Made by a program: the position numbers and the translations under genes
Part shown: positions 34,780 to 47,800 of the stretch, one piece after another
Layout: the number at the start of each line of letters is the position of its first letter
Numbering within the stretch: the stretch's first letter is position 1
Origin: Rotaria sp. Silwood1
Lineage: Eukaryota > Rotifera > Eurotatoria > Philodinida > Philodinidae
Direction of reading: 5' to 3'
DNA length: 64,000 nucleotides
NCBI GenBank assembly: GCA_905250075.1
Contig: CAJNOP010000002.1
Span: 7,801,565 to 7,865,564, forward strand
The notes under the pieces: generated by a model
Databases searched by the model: none
What the model was told of the DNA's origin: nothing
The model's input: only the letters and a program-made list of their open reading frames with translations

Positions 34780-36060
34780 AATTGTCTGAAGATTCGTCTA
34801 GTAAAAATAGAAAAACGTTTGATTAGAAGACGCCGGGTGATAGAAAAGTATTAGACATCTGTATCGTCTGAAGAGGTGTGATGAAAGATTGCGCTATATG
34901 TAATAATGGAATACCGAGGAAAAGGATTTATGTTTGAGTGTATGATGCCACTGCAGTTGTTTTTTAACTTCCTGACTGAGCAGTTGATGATATGAGTGTC
35001 GTTTAGAGAGGTAAGAGCATATGTTGCTGAAATTTCAACGGTTCCGTAAGTTCCTTGGATTCTCTTCGATTGTGACTGATTACTGCTTATTTTAAAATTA
35101 ACCTACGAGTTCTGAATTCCTCAAGGCTTCAGAATTCACGAAATTTGAACATGTCTCAAGAGAACATATTGATTTAAAATTAAGAAGCAACTTAGAAGGA
35201 GTTAGTTTTATAAATGGTTTATATGATTCAACATGGATTGAACATTCACAATCTTTCGATTCACTTCTTCAACAACTTTAATAATCTCATCAATCATCTT
35301 CTTCATCTTCACTTAACGATTCTAATCAAACTGTTCAACAAACTAAAACAGGATTTAAGTTTGAAAAGAACATAACTTCCATATTCGAACTCGAATGAGT
35401 TCAATAAAATGTGAGTTATTATTCAATAATCGATTTGAATGAATTTCTGTCTAATTGATTTAATGGTCAATTAAATTTCCTAGTCGATAATTTTCTTTTG
35501 TTTTGTCAAATAATTGACGTTTTATGTTAGAACTTCGATGGATATTTCTAAAGCTTTGCTTTATAACTACCACCACGTCTATACAAAAGAAAATCTTCAT
35601 TTTCAAACAATCATTGAAGAAAACAAATGTTTTAAAAGTTCGAATTTCGTTTAATAATGGAAGAAAAATCTTTGGATTATTCATTGTTGTTTTAATCAAA
35701 CCAAACTTGAATTTCAACAAAGATGATGTTACTCTTGCCACTTTTTTTTCATCTGATTTAACTTCAAATCAATGGATTATTTCGATTTTTTGAACAAGGA
35801 AAACAAGAAGAAAGAAAAGTTTTTCTTCAGATGATAAATAAACATTAGATTTGGAAAGATTTCAAACTAACGAAGATTTTAAATGAATTTCTAATGGAAG
35901 AATTGTTTCGATTGAAAAAAGAAAAGAATAAATGATTGAATTGAAAATGATTTGAAAGAGATCTTCATTGAGAATTTGATCAATCATTTTCGACAAAAAT
36001 CTTATCTCGTTCAACTTGATTAACAAGTTTTCGAAGAAGAAAAACAAACACTTTGATATC

Positions 36061-36287
36061 TGTTAGCTCGTTTCGACGAGCTTAACTTTGTTTATTTATT
36101 TCATATGTTAAATCTCTTCAAAATGTCCTTAAAATCACTAGGTATATATATATCCATAGAGAGAAGGAGAAGAACAAGAGAGAAAGAAGGAGAAACAACA
36201 ATAACAATAACAATACAGTAGAACGAAGAAGGGAGAGAGAAAGTGATAGAGAATCGAGGGTAGGCAGAATGTGAGTCACCGTTAACA
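36061..36287 (-). repeat. 3' LTR
   Basis: 227 bp, TG..CA ends with TGTTA/TAACA inverted tips, purine-rich middle. The polypurine tract 36288-36300 abuts it. Confidence 0.9.
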
Positions 36288-36300
36288 TTCCTCCCCTCTT
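36288..36300 (-). other. Polypurine tract of the LTR element
   Basis: Minus-strand aagaggggaggaa immediately before the 3' LTR, the plus-strand DNA primer site of LTR elements. Confidence 0.75.
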
Positions 36301-37255
36301 ATGATAGATGTGTGTCCGCACACATTAAGACTAAGTTCATCGATTTGTTCAGCTTTATGACGTATGGCATCAATAAGATAATCAAATAGATATAATTTTA
36401 ATCCATAATCATTTTCAAATAATAAATCATAAAAATCGTACATGATAGTGTGTCTTTTGTAAATAAATAGGCTAATGATTTTGTCTATTGTTGTTAATTA
36501 TCTCTACGTAAATGATGATGTATATGTGAATGCATATTAGATAGAAAATTTAATATTAATTTCGTACACATTCATATGACGCTCCATGATTATCATTTTT
36601 AATTATGTCAACATCATATCATAGATTAGTACAGGTCAAATATATTTTGATAATTTATATATATAAGTTGAAGATAATCATTACTGTATTTAATATATGT
36701 AACTTTAGTTCATGTATAGCAGTTGAAAATTTAAATTTATCATCAATTTAAAATTTAAATTAATAAGCATAAAGATAATTGTAAACCAATTTTTGAATCA
36801 GCAAAATTTTTGATAATAATGAATTATTTATTTTGCTGTTGTTCTTTCTTTTATGTTTTTTCGTTGTTGTAGTGGACTTAAATGATGTTGGCAAATATTG
36901 ATGTGCTAGATGTTATGTATCACGTTCTTGTTTTGATGTTAGTAAAGTTATCGATCTGGAACACGTGCGTCATTCGTTGCACTGTACAGTCTGGCCGGTG
37001 TTGTACAAGTGCCTCGATTATAGTGCACTGTGATTGGATGATGAGTCATTTCGTATTAAGTGATATGAAAAAAGAAAAATTAAAAATTAAATGTTCGAGT
37101 TCGACAGCCCCTCCTTGTCAGTGAGAAGGTGAAATTCTGTCTCCCCGGCATGGACTGCTGAATCAAACTGAATCATTTTCACTTAATCATAAATGATAAT
37201 TTTTTACTTTACTAATTATACTATCTAATACACATCTTTCCCTTACGGGATATGT

Positions 37256-37700
37256 TTATTGAATTGAATTCCATCGTTCCATCAATTGAACGATAACATC
37301 CATTGTCACTTGTGTTGTTAATATTAATTTTTTAACATGTTGGACAGTGAATGTTTTGCTTCCTGATCGTTTAATGATTTTAAATAGACCTTCATATCTT
37401 ATATCAAATGTGTTTCGAATGTTTCTTGTTTTCACCAACGTTAAAAAATTGACTTTTAATACTGGATCCTGTCTGTACAAGTCGTAGTGATTCTTATATT
37501 GTTGTTGATTTTTCGTGATATTGTTTCGAGCTTCATTTACCAAGTTTCCAAAATATATTCCAATTGTTTTACTGTGCTCTGAATCTTGTGCGAGCGAAGT
37601 AATTTCATTTTGTCGATTAAATGGAAGAGTAACTTGTCGTCCGTACATAATTTCAAATAGTGTTTGTCTTGTTGTTGAATGTACTGATGTACAAAATTAA
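37256..37700 (-). pseudogene. Integrase C-terminal fragment (Ty3/gypsy)
   Basis: The minus-strand frame contains the end of the integrase core (SVHSTTRQTLFEIMYGRQ) and the C-terminal module (KTRNIRNTFDIRYEGLFKII, FTVQHVKKLILTTQV), typical of gypsy integrases where a basic SH3-like domain follows. About 150 residues remain, open to position 37256. The catalytic DDE part is lost in the internal deletion, whose breakpoint lies just inside the 5' LTR and PBS. Confidence 0.75.
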
Positions 37701-37742
37701 ATGTGACGAATTGGTTCTTCTTCGATGGAGTAATTAGAAGAA

Positions 37743-37762
37743 GACCGGTCACGGCACCAAAA
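37743..37762 (-). other. Primer-binding site of the LTR element
   Basis: Minus-strand tggtgccgtgaccgg starts four bases after the 5' LTR. The TGGTGCCGTGACC form is usual for gypsy-type primer-binding sites complementary to a tRNA 3' end ending CCA. Confidence 0.65.
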
Positions 37763-37989
37763 TGTTAGCTCGCTTCGACGAGCTGAACTTTGTTTATTTA
37801 TTTCATATGTTAAATCTCTTCAAAATGTCCTTAAAATCACTAGGTATATATATATCCATAGAGAGAAGGAGAAGAACAAGAGAGAAAGAAGGAGAAACAA
37901 CAATAACAATAACAATACAGTAGAACGAAGAAGGGAGAGAGAAAGTGATAGAGAATCGAGGGTAGGCAGAATGTGAGTCACCGTTAACA
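37763..37989 (-). repeat. 5' LTR
   Basis: 227 bp, differs from the other LTR only at the two positions seen in gctcgcttcgacgagctgaac versus the t/t version at 36066-36083. Confidence 0.9.
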
Positions 37990-38426
37990 ATATCATATTG
38001 AAGCTGTTAAAACTAATGAAATCGTTCATGAAGAACATTTGCTGATTTTTTTCAAACAATTTGATCTTTTCTTTGTCAAAACATTGATTTTGTTCTTTTC
38101 CTACTGAATATTTGACCAAAGTTCTTCATCAATGTTAATTAAATGATCACGAACTAAAAGAGAAAATCTTTCATTGATTTCATAAAGAAAATCATTCAAT
38201 TGACTTGTTTATTTCCATTTCGGAACACAAGTCACACCTACAAGAATTAAATAATTGTGAAGTTAATCACTGTAAGGAACAATTAAAGAATAATCAGATA
38301 GAAATAGAAATGAAAATCAATGAAATCGAGTTTTCAATCGATACATACGATCAATCCACATCAGATTTCAGACGAATTCGACAATTAATTTGGATATTAG
38401 AATTAATGATATTTTTATTCAATTGA

Positions 38427-38909
38427 TTAATGAAATATTTCACTCACTCTTTGTCATTTTGTCTGTTACCAAGAATAGTCTGTCGTAAAAATGGACCAAA
38501 CTTCAACTGGTAGTTCAATTCAGAAGATTAACGATGTCTTCGCGCATTTTATTCTTGATCAAAACACCAATGAGATAACTTTGTTCAGTACAGCATCACC
38601 ATAAATGATCAGTTAGATCCTGTTGAATGAATTTGTTTTACTATAACTAAAGCAATCGAAGGTTCTTTAAAGATCTTCGTATGTTATTAATTGAATTCGT
38701 TTTCAACTATGTCATTGTTCAAGGTCAATGCCGACTTCCGTTCTCTAACTTTCTATGACTCCCTCCTAATACTAAATATTGATTGTTGTTAATAGCGATA
38801 TCATATTTAATAAAGTTAGATTGACAACTAAAGTTGATGAAAGATGAAGAAAAAAGTAAATAACAAAAGTCACTTTTTAGACAGAAGCGTTTGCTGTTGT
38901 TTCAAACAT
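38427..38909. other. Anonymous intergenic DNA
   Basis: Contains a 37-codon frame starting MDQTSTGSSIQKINDVFAHF (about 38491) that stops quickly. Probably further decayed coding sequence of the same age as the region to its left. Confidence 0.4.
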
Positions 38910-39923
38910 TTATATTTCTTTAATCTTGTGTTTAAAGTAAGTGAGATAAATCTGATTTAAAGCTTCTAATTCGATTGGTTCCAACATATTTTCTACTTCA
39001 TACTTCTTTAATAAATCTAACAAACTATATTTGAAAGATGTTCTACTATCATTGAAGAAATTAAGTATGTCGCTATGACATGTACAATTTCGAACTTTTT
39101 TCATCCATAAAAAAACTAATAATTGATAGATCGGAATTTGTAACATGATAGCTTTGTTTACCAACCATAAATAATATTGTTCATATGTTGCTTCATCAAT
39201 AAATATTTCAAAATAATTCTTATATTCATCCTCTTGATATTTATTGTTCATTGCCTTTGCTTGAAAGGCTTTGTAGATTGAACGATCATCATAGTGATGT
39301 GACTGATTGTTAATGAATTGAAATAACTATGAATTTCCTAAAATATTAAAAAAGCATCAAATAGTGGAAAAGATTGTTATTTTAGATTCAGTATGTATCT
39401 TGGACAAAGGAGTTAACAAGTCACCGATAATTTTATACTTTTCAGCATTTTCCTTTTTTTCTTCCAGTTGAGTTAATCTTCGATCAAGTAATACAATATG
39501 CTCTGATTGGACATATAAAATATCTTTAAAGTTTTCAAACAGTCTCTTCAGTTGAATTTTCAATTGTCCAATATTTGATTCAGCTGTATCAGCCATTTTG
39601 TCCAGATCAGCTTGAATAATCTCATAAATATCTTTCAAATGTTCGACATTGTATTTCGATAAACAATGTTTCCATGGATGTCTTTCAATGTTCCAAACAT
39701 TCACAAGAATAAGTAATTGACGCAGTTAGTTGACGATTGCTGATGGATCCTTCTCGTTTTTCAATAAAATTAATTTTTCACATTGATTTTTTATTTCGGT
39801 AGAGCAATATACGGTGAGAGATGATAATAATTCGTGAATTAAATAAGTTAGTTGGACTAAATAAACAAAGAAAAAAAGGAGATAAAAAGCCATTGAAATT
39901 TTGAGAGATAAAATTGAAAACAT
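38910..39923 (-). pseudogene. Secreted or membrane coiled-coil protein with an in-frame stop
   Basis: Minus-strand frame starting at 39923: a hydrophobic leader (FYLLFFFVYLVQLTYLIHEL) and a Cys-containing segment, then TAA at 39726-39728. The same frame continues open for over 115 codons (RHPWKHCLSKYNVEHLKDIY, then coiled coil QLKIQLKRLFENFKDI and RRLTQLEEKKENAEKY). A probable intron then leads to a second exon starting near 39310 and ending at 38910 (KNYFEIFIDEATYEQYYLWL, TYFKHKIKEI). The single nonsense codon may mean a recent pseudogene, a sequencing error or an allele. No family recognised. Confidence 0.45.
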
Positions 39924-40698
39924 TCACAGAATGAGAAGAATTTGACTTATAGTCTGTGAAATGGCCAAAATATTTCTTAATACGCTCACGATTAATTGAA
40001 AGAAATTACTAAGATCCATTGAGATACGCGAGAAATTTGTTGATCATTGATACCTGTTAAATCGATTGATTTTATTTCTTTGTTTGCTTGCAATATATTG
40101 ATCAATATCAGTTCTGTTTAATCAAGTCATAGTATACCATTTGTTAGTATGATTTTGATAACCTTCGGAACTTGTTTTCGTTGAAAAGAATTATTCTATT
40201 TTTGTATTCTTCTCTACTATAATTGGTTTGTTTTTATCACACTCTCAATTCCAGACTACTCATAATAAGAGAAAATCTGTATCAGTGGTCTTTAGTCACT
40301 TATTGAAAGTTCAGTTTCTTTCAAACTCAATTTCTCGCCAAAATACTTTCGATAACATTCACAAACAAAGTTAAAATGACAAATATATCGTAGTTACAAG
40401 CAGAACCGATCATCGACAAGTAATTTATCATTAATAAATAGAAATAGATAGGTCATTAAAACCATCAATCGCAAAAACTATACCCGTTGGAACATAGATC
40501 ACTCAAGTGTATCGCGTTGATTTTGAAAGAATTCGTTATAGATCTCGTAGTTTTCTTGTTGAAGATCAGTGCATAGTATATTCTCCAAAAAGTACTATCA
40601 GATAAAAATATTGGATAATTTTCTATCTCGATATCTTTATATGATTATCGACATCATTGGCAAAGGAAAGAAAAATATTGGACGAGAAAGATATCGAC

Positions 40699-40753
40699 GG
40701 TGTGAATGTGGGGTGTGTGTGGTAGTCTGCGGCACGTTCACACCCACACCCAT
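40699..40753. repeat. GT-rich/CA-rich hairpin island
   Basis: ggtgtgaatgtggggtgtgt then, after 15 bases, cgttcacacccacaccc. The arms gtgtgaatgtggg and cccacacc/gttcacac pair well. Confidence 0.6.
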
Positions 40754-41654
40754 AACGTGACAAGTTATTTCTTACACACTTGACAAAATTATTAATTTTA
40801 ACCGAGTAACTCCATACAGCTTTCACGTGTCATTAGAAACACTTCTTTCCACACGCTTCGAAAGAAACACCAAGGCACAGTAAAAAACTTCTCAAAGGTT
40901 TTTGCAACATATTTTCAATGTGAACCATGCCCACAGACGGAAACGTATAAAACATACTTCTATACAACGAAAACCGGATTCAAATTCTAAACCTTCCACC
41001 TTCATTCATACACATCCTTTCATTGAAAGTTTTTCCCTATCACAAAACTGACATATCTTACACTACATATCAACCTTGGAAAATACGACGAGAACTTACG
41101 ATCAAAAGTACGCACATCAGGCTAAAAAATACAAGACACCGTAAACATCAACTTTGAAAATAATGAACCGTATTTCACCTATAATATGCGTCTGACAAAC
41201 ACTACCAAAAGACTTGAAAAATACGGCATACACTCTTCATAGCCACATGAAATGCAGCAAAGACAGCCCAACCGCACTTTGAGAGATTTGTAACCGACTG
41301 CAACACCATCCTCAAAACCTGCGACACAGTATCTCAACAGATCGCAAATGCCGGAAAACGAGGATCGACCGGCGACCGAGAAAACGATGAAAACAAAATT
41401 CACAGCACCTTACATCAATACATAGAATAACACAAATGGCAGGGATCTTATCAGCCTTTTACCAGACGCCAATGAGCGGAAACGCAACCAAGAAATACTC
41501 AAACAATATCACTACGCAAACAGATCAAACGTTCCTTCCACAGATCCATGCCAAATGCTAGATTGGTAACTTGTTTGTGGTCTTTCGATCATTAGAATAG
41601 TTACAGAGTCAAAACCATCTGAAGAGACCCTTGGTCAAGGTCGAAGCGTGTCAT

Positions 41655-41701
41655 GGTTTGTTTGCCACACAGCATCTATCCACACCCCGCACCCACGCCC
41701 T
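41655..41701. repeat. CA-rich telomere-like tract
   Basis: The C-rich arm ccacaccccgcacccacgcc is clear. The matching G-rich arm is reduced to gcgtgtcatggtttg. Confidence 0.45.
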
Positions 41702-41869
41702 CGTTCTTATCTTAATTGTACTGAAAGCTTACAAATTACAGCAATTTCATGGTTGAAGTAGTGAGAAGAGCTTATTTTTATAAAATTTTTGCGATAAGTA
41801 TTGATAAATGTGAGCAGTGAGTAAAATGTTTTGTTACAGCTTAGTGTAACTGCATTGTATACGACAGAT

Positions 41870-44800
41870 TTAAATTAAAAGATGATTCTGATCGAGAAGT
41901 GTTGTAAGAACTATTGGTAGCTGTTCAATAAGATCTGTATTATCGATTTGATTTGCTGGATTCAGGACATCGTCTATCATACCATCCGCATCAATACTCG
42001 AACAATTCGTTATAGCATAATTCAAACGTTCATACATAATTTCAGTCGTTGAATATTCAGGTAAATCAAGAATGAAAAAACATGTATGTGCTCCTAAATG
42101 ACAGCGAAAGAAAGAAATTTATATTAATATGATGAAAAATTATTTTCAACAGATACCATTATGGAAAAAGAACACATTTACAAATAAGTTTTTCTAATTG
42201 TATCAGATAGACTATGCACTTTAGTATGCTGACTTTAATTTGTTTATAAATTATAGCAATATGTTCTGACTGTAGAGTCTATAATATTTTAACTTTGATG
42301 ATGATCTGAAAAAGATTTCAAGTATCGAAATCTAGGCTTATTTTTAATAACAATTCTATTCTGGTGTGTGGGTGTAGGAATAGATTGAAGGAAAAAATAG
42401 ATCCACATTCAATACTCATAAATACGACTTACTTGGAAGCATTTGATCCGTTTCATAATTAGCATCTGGAAAAATTGTTTGAATTATAAATTTCGATGTA
42501 AATTCTCTATCATCTCTTGGTAAAGTACTTCTTCCCCAAACGAATATTAAAAATAATTTCTTTTGTTCTTCATCAAACATATCATTCAGAACTATCCAAA
42601 ATCGTTGAATATGTGGTGAATTTTCATTATATCGACCGTTGTAAATTGTATTTCGTTTCAGTAGTAATACATCAATATGACCTTTTCCACATATGGCTAC
42701 TTCAAGTTCATCAGCTGTAAACAATGTTAAAAAGTCACTTGGAATAACACTACATAAACCTTGTCGAATATATTCGATTTGTCGATGAAATTCATTTAAA
42801 CGATATTCACGATAATGTGTACAGTATTCTGTTAAATTTTTAGTAGTAACCGGAATATCTTGACCACCAGGAATAAGTTCATAGGTTTGTCCTGATGAAC
42901 TGATAACATCAAAACAAAGCTCACTCAGAACACTACTAAATAGATAATTCATATCACTATCAATGTTAATCGATTTATTCTGTTCAATATTTATTTCCAT
43001 TTCTTTAGTAATAACACCGCATTGAATATCAATTGCTTCAATATCTTTCATAGTTATTGGTTCTCCTACTAATTGTTTCCATAATAAGTTTGCAAATTTT
43101 AAATTCAAATAATGTTTTTTTCTAAAAGCCATACCCATTAATTGTCCAATGAATTGATATTGTTTTTTAAATTTATTTGAAATAGGTTCATGTGGTGGAA
43201 AAACATTTGGTATCCAACAATCACGATTTAATCCATTATTCATTTGTCCATTTGGACATAAAATAAATAATGGTAAGCGTGTACTACATATATCCGAACA
43301 AATAGCTGTTATGGAATCTCGATAAGGTCCACCTTGATCAGTACTATGCATTTCAAGATATTGTGCTCGCCATAAACGTTCATTGCTATGTCGAAATAGG
43401 ATATGAGCGTTTTCATGTAACTGTTGAAATGCTTGACTGAACATCGTACTCTCACCTTCATTACCATTAATACTAGCTTCAATAGTGTCAAATGTGACTT
43501 CAGGTGGTTCAATAATAGCATGAATTTCAGTTTGTGTTAAGGATTGTTTAAGCCATTGGAGTTTTCTTTTTTCTAATAGATAAATCTTAGCGATTCTAAT
43601 ATAATCTACTAGAATACTTTGATTTGGCAATAAACTAAAATCAAGCATTGATACAGTTTTTTCGACAAATATGTTAAATTGATAGAAAAATTTAGCTCGA
43701 ACTTGTATAAATTTAGCTGGAATATTTATTAGTGCTGGATAATTTTTATAAAATGTCGAATTCTGTGTTGATTCAGTCGGTAAATTAGAGATGAATTGAT
43801 TAAATGAATTATTCATTGATGGGTGTTCATTCATCAATTTAATCAATTGTAGATCAGCCAATGTATCGAAAAGTGTATTTGATTTTTGAAAATCATCTGA
43901 GGTATATTTGGGATTTTCACTCAAAATATCATATGTTTGTTCTATGAATTGTTTAGGATATTGTGTATGTTTACTTTTATCGATTAACGCTTCAATAATA
44001 TTGATAACTATGACTAGATCATGAAAATTTTGTGAACATTCAGCCAATTCGAACTCAAATTTTTCATTTTGTCGTTCTGTTGTCATCGTATCTTGAGAAC
44101 TTTGTCTTTTTATTAGGAGAAATACTAAATCCATGACAATAGTTTGTAGTGTTCTTGTTACTGGACTGCTCATCGATACAGTTATTAATAATAATTCATT
44201 TAATAAATGAAAAAAGAAATTTTGTGATCGTACATTCAAATTGAAAGTTTGACTCGCTTGAATTAAGCTAGCAAATAAAAGAAAGAAATATATATTTATA
44301 TATGATCAGTTAGAGACAAATGGATCTTTTGAGTTATAATAGAATTGCGAAACTTGTATTGAGTGCCGCAAAAAATCTTTATAGAATATGGATGAGGTAA
44401 CCTCTCCAATCTACAGAAATTTTTGTTTTTTCTTAGCAAGTTCTCAGCTTTTTACTGCCTTTTGAGCTAATATTGAGCTCACAAATATGACTTGATAAGA
44501 CTAGAATAATATTGAAAGAGTTCGCTCCCATTTCAGATCGAAATTCTATGCTGTATTTTCTATTCCATATTTACAATGGACCAAAAATTCAGTAAAATGG
44601 GGTATAACGCGATTTGAAAAGCCTATGGACACAAATTCTTTTAGGTTTTCTTTAGTCTGCTGAGACCTCCGCGTAGAATCAACATAAGCTCCAACGATTC
44701 AATATTATAGGATACAATGGAAACGAGTCCGATATCTATTGCATGAATACTAGTATGTTTATACCTTAATGATCTGTCGAAATCGAATAGTCTTTTTCTA

Positions 44801-47800
44801 ATACACAGACAGGGATCGAGTTAGATAGATTGTTAATTATGTATCTGTTCCTGTTATGATGTGTCCCGAATGAGTCAAAGATTTATAGACCTCAATGTTA
44901 GATCGACACAATGTTCTAAGATTCAGATCTGTTTAAAATAAATTTGATTATTGAACAAAGACTGTAAATACTTATTACTTACGTAACAAATAGACGGAGA
45001 ACCATTATTTTTGATTGATGTTCTGAAAGTAATAGAAATAAATCGAACATGAGATTAATAAATGACGCTCGAAAAATAAGTGGAAGGAATAAATCAATTT
45101 CATTTTGTTTCATTATTGATTTATCAGTTGCTAATTTAACGAAGAGATTTAACATTTTGAAAATGAAATTCAAATTTGATTGTTTAATCAGTGTTTCTTC
45201 ATTAATAATTAATGTATTCTTATTTTCTAAGTCGCATAATAATAATGAAGGGTTCAATATGAATTGAATCAACTGAACAATTACATCCTTTTGTAACTCA
45301 TACAATAATGGAGCTTTACTTTTTAACATTTCAATAGTAAATTCTTTATTTTTATTTGCTTGTTTAATAAATTCTTTTGTTTCAAATTGAAGAATTGAAT
45401 GAATTAAGAAAGTTACTCTATTCATGTTATCATCTATGTATGAGCTTCTATATGTATAATGATAATCTAGTAATCGCAATAATTTAACCATAAATGCATA
45501 ATCACCAAATTTTTCTAACGAAAATGAACTTGAATCCTCATTTGACCAAACTTTTAACATATTTAGAATACTGTTACGCGCATAGATTGTTATTAAACCA
45601 TGTTCACAAGCGAAACGCGAATCTAAATATTGTTTTCGTGAAATTTGTTTATGAGAGTATTGAATGGACTTATGAATGATTTTTCGTTGATCTAATATCT
45701 CAGTTGTGAATTGTTGTTCAGATTTCCTCAAATCTAATAGTTGATAGATATCACTTAGATCTGTTCTTGATGATTTATCATTCATCCATTCGAATATCGT
45801 ATTTGGTATCTGTAATCCATAAACCATTTGTTGATACCATTCCTTTTCGAATCGTACTTGTCCATTCTTATCCGATTCATTGTTATTGTTATTTTCCATA
45901 TGAATTGAATCGTTTGAGCAATTTTTATAATCACATATCAGTTGACCAATAGTTATTATACCTTCGTTATTGAATTCTGGAATATTTCCTAATTCATGCC
46001 ATTTTTCCTGTATGAAAGATGGATTTACTCTGAACAAAATGATTAAATTACGTTTTTGTTGGTTTTCATGTTCAATTTTTAAAAACTCATCTGTATTTTC
46101 GCGTATAACCGTATCAAGAACTTGACTATTTGTTGAATTTGTTTTTTGTATGGCCCATTTGATCCATTCTTCTTTATAACCGATAGCAATTAAATTCGAT
46201 GCAATCAATGAAAAAGGTGGTGCAACTAATGATACTAACGAATCATTTGGCGATTTCATTTGTTGATTAATCAAATCGAGTTCTACTAATCGATTAAGAA
46301 ATGTAATCGATTTGCATTTAATTCGAATTAAATCATCGTTAGTGGTATTCATTTCTAGATCTGCTTCTCGAAACAGATCAATATGGTTGGTTTTTAATAC
46401 AAATTGATCCTTATCAACATTCGAACGAATATGTAGTATTCCATTGATATAAATTTCAACAGATTTCTTTTGAACAAAAATAGCTAAACGCATATATTCA
46501 TTTAATTTTAATATGCGTTTACTTTTATTTATTTTTTCATGATTCAATAGACAAATTTTACCCTTGTGTGTAATATAAATTGCAGCTTCTGAGTTGATGG
46601 ATAAAATTGTTATATGTTCATTAGTTGTCGGTAAATTCGGTAAAGAAATATCGAGTATAAGTGAATATTCAAACCATTGTTCAATTGATTTTGAAAGAAC
46701 AAGATAGGTTTTATTACCATATAATTGTATTGTTGATTCATCTGTATCATCAATTGTTCTAAAATATTTTGTTTCATCAATATCAATTTGTTCTTTCTTT
46801 TTTTTCCAAAGACTTTCTTCAAACGATTCATTGAATGGAACAAGTAATTCATTATTAAAATGCTTTTGATTTTTATTAAAGACAAAACTATTTGCTTGTT
46901 GTTGATATACTGTCAATTGTCTATAATCAACTGCTACATAAGATAGACCATAAGTAAATAGACGTCGAATATGTTCTTCACATAAAGCATACTTCCAAAC
47001 GCCTATATTTTTTATTCTAGCACCAATATTGGGTAAAATATGAAAATTAAATTTTGTCATGGTTTGTATTTCAAAACTACTAGTAATTACTTGATATAGA
47101 TTATTTAAATAGATTTTAATTTTTTGTTCTTTTGAACAAATTACAATAGCAGTTCGTGCTCGATTATCAATTTGATCCGATGGAATTCGTACGGAACAGA
47201 TTTCAGTTGCATCTAATGTAAACAATAAAAAATTAAATAATTCATTTGAATGGTTTGAAATTTTGTTTAAAATTTCAAAATCAAAACTTATAGTTAGTGA
47301 TGATTGATAACTATTTATTGATAAAGGAAATCCACCACTATCTTCTAGTAGTAGTAATTGATAATCGTCTAGAGTGCATGAAGTATCAAGATGATATTCA
47401 TTGACAAAATCACATAGAAGTGTCTTCGGAGTTATACTTCGTTTTCTATGAAAAAAATGTTGAGTATCAAACCCAATTAAATAAGCACTGTTTGGATAAG
47501 GAACAATAGAATTTTCAATATTAATTAATGTCGGCAATAATAATGGTTTATATCCATCTGGCAATGGACAACGTGCCATATCATCGGGACTAAATATAAA
47601 TTCAAACCAACCAACATTTAAATATGGTACATGAACAGTAACAGCAGGAAAATAAGTTGTTTTATGACCATGTGGTAACATATTACATTTTGCTGTCGAT
47701 GTTCCAACATGTCCTTGATGTTCAAACGGTGTTCCTAAGAATTTTCCATTTAACCAATATTTGATTCGAATATTTTCACCTTTAATTTCGATTCCACATC

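Larger units (their letters stand above)
36061..37989 (-). mobile_element. Young, internally deleted Ty3/gypsy-type LTR retroelement
   Basis: Two 227-bp direct repeats (36061-36287 and 37763-37989) differ at only two positions, both near the right-hand end of the LTR as read on the minus strand. On that strand each begins TGTTAACGG and ends GAGCTAACA. The element is flanked by a 5-bp duplication, ATATC (36056-36060 and 37990-37994). Next to the 37763 LTR is a primer-binding-like site (ttttggtgccgtgaccgg), and next to the 36287 boundary is a polypurine tract (aagaggggaggaa), so transcription runs on the minus strand. Only the end of integrase is left; gag, protease, reverse transcriptase and RNase H are missing. 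The near-identical LTRs imply recent insertion, so a non-autonomous copy must have been mobilised by a relative elsewhere. Confidence 0.9.
35110..38426 (+). pseudogene. Decayed coiled-coil gene split by an LTR element
   Basis: Plus-strand sequence on both sides of the LTR element reads as protein in long, interrupted pieces. Examples are KFEHVSREHIDLKLRSNL, NGLYDSTWIEHSQSFDSLL (about 35140-35280), NHFRQKSYLVQLD (about 35980), then after the element TNEIVHEEHLL and, at 38220-38420, KSHLQELNNCEVNHCKEQL and INEIEFSIDTYDQ. In-frame stops and shifts are frequent (for example two adjacent stops at about 35279-35284, and further ones near 35858 and 36030). One open frame passes through the insertion point when a single target copy is counted. 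The fragments look like charged coiled coil. No family recognised; start and end are approximate. Confidence 0.45.
39924..41869. other. Gene-free stretch with a compositionally distinct block
   Basis: About 40860-41560 is visibly less AT-rich and A/C-biased on the plus strand. One plus frame reads FERFVTDCNTILKTCDTVSQ and onward to about 41430 before stops, but no family is recognised. It is probably an inserted, decayed element. GT/CA hairpin islands lie at 40699-40753 and 41655-41701. Confidence 0.45.

Noticed and set aside
36118-36321. Leu/Ser-rich frame within the LTR (and its copy at 37820-38119)
   Set aside because: Translation of the purine-rich LTR on the opposite strand; a repeat artefact present in both LTRs.
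46610-46885. Additional frames inside the large HECT exon, both strands
   Set aside because: Shadows of the 2,434-codon frame.
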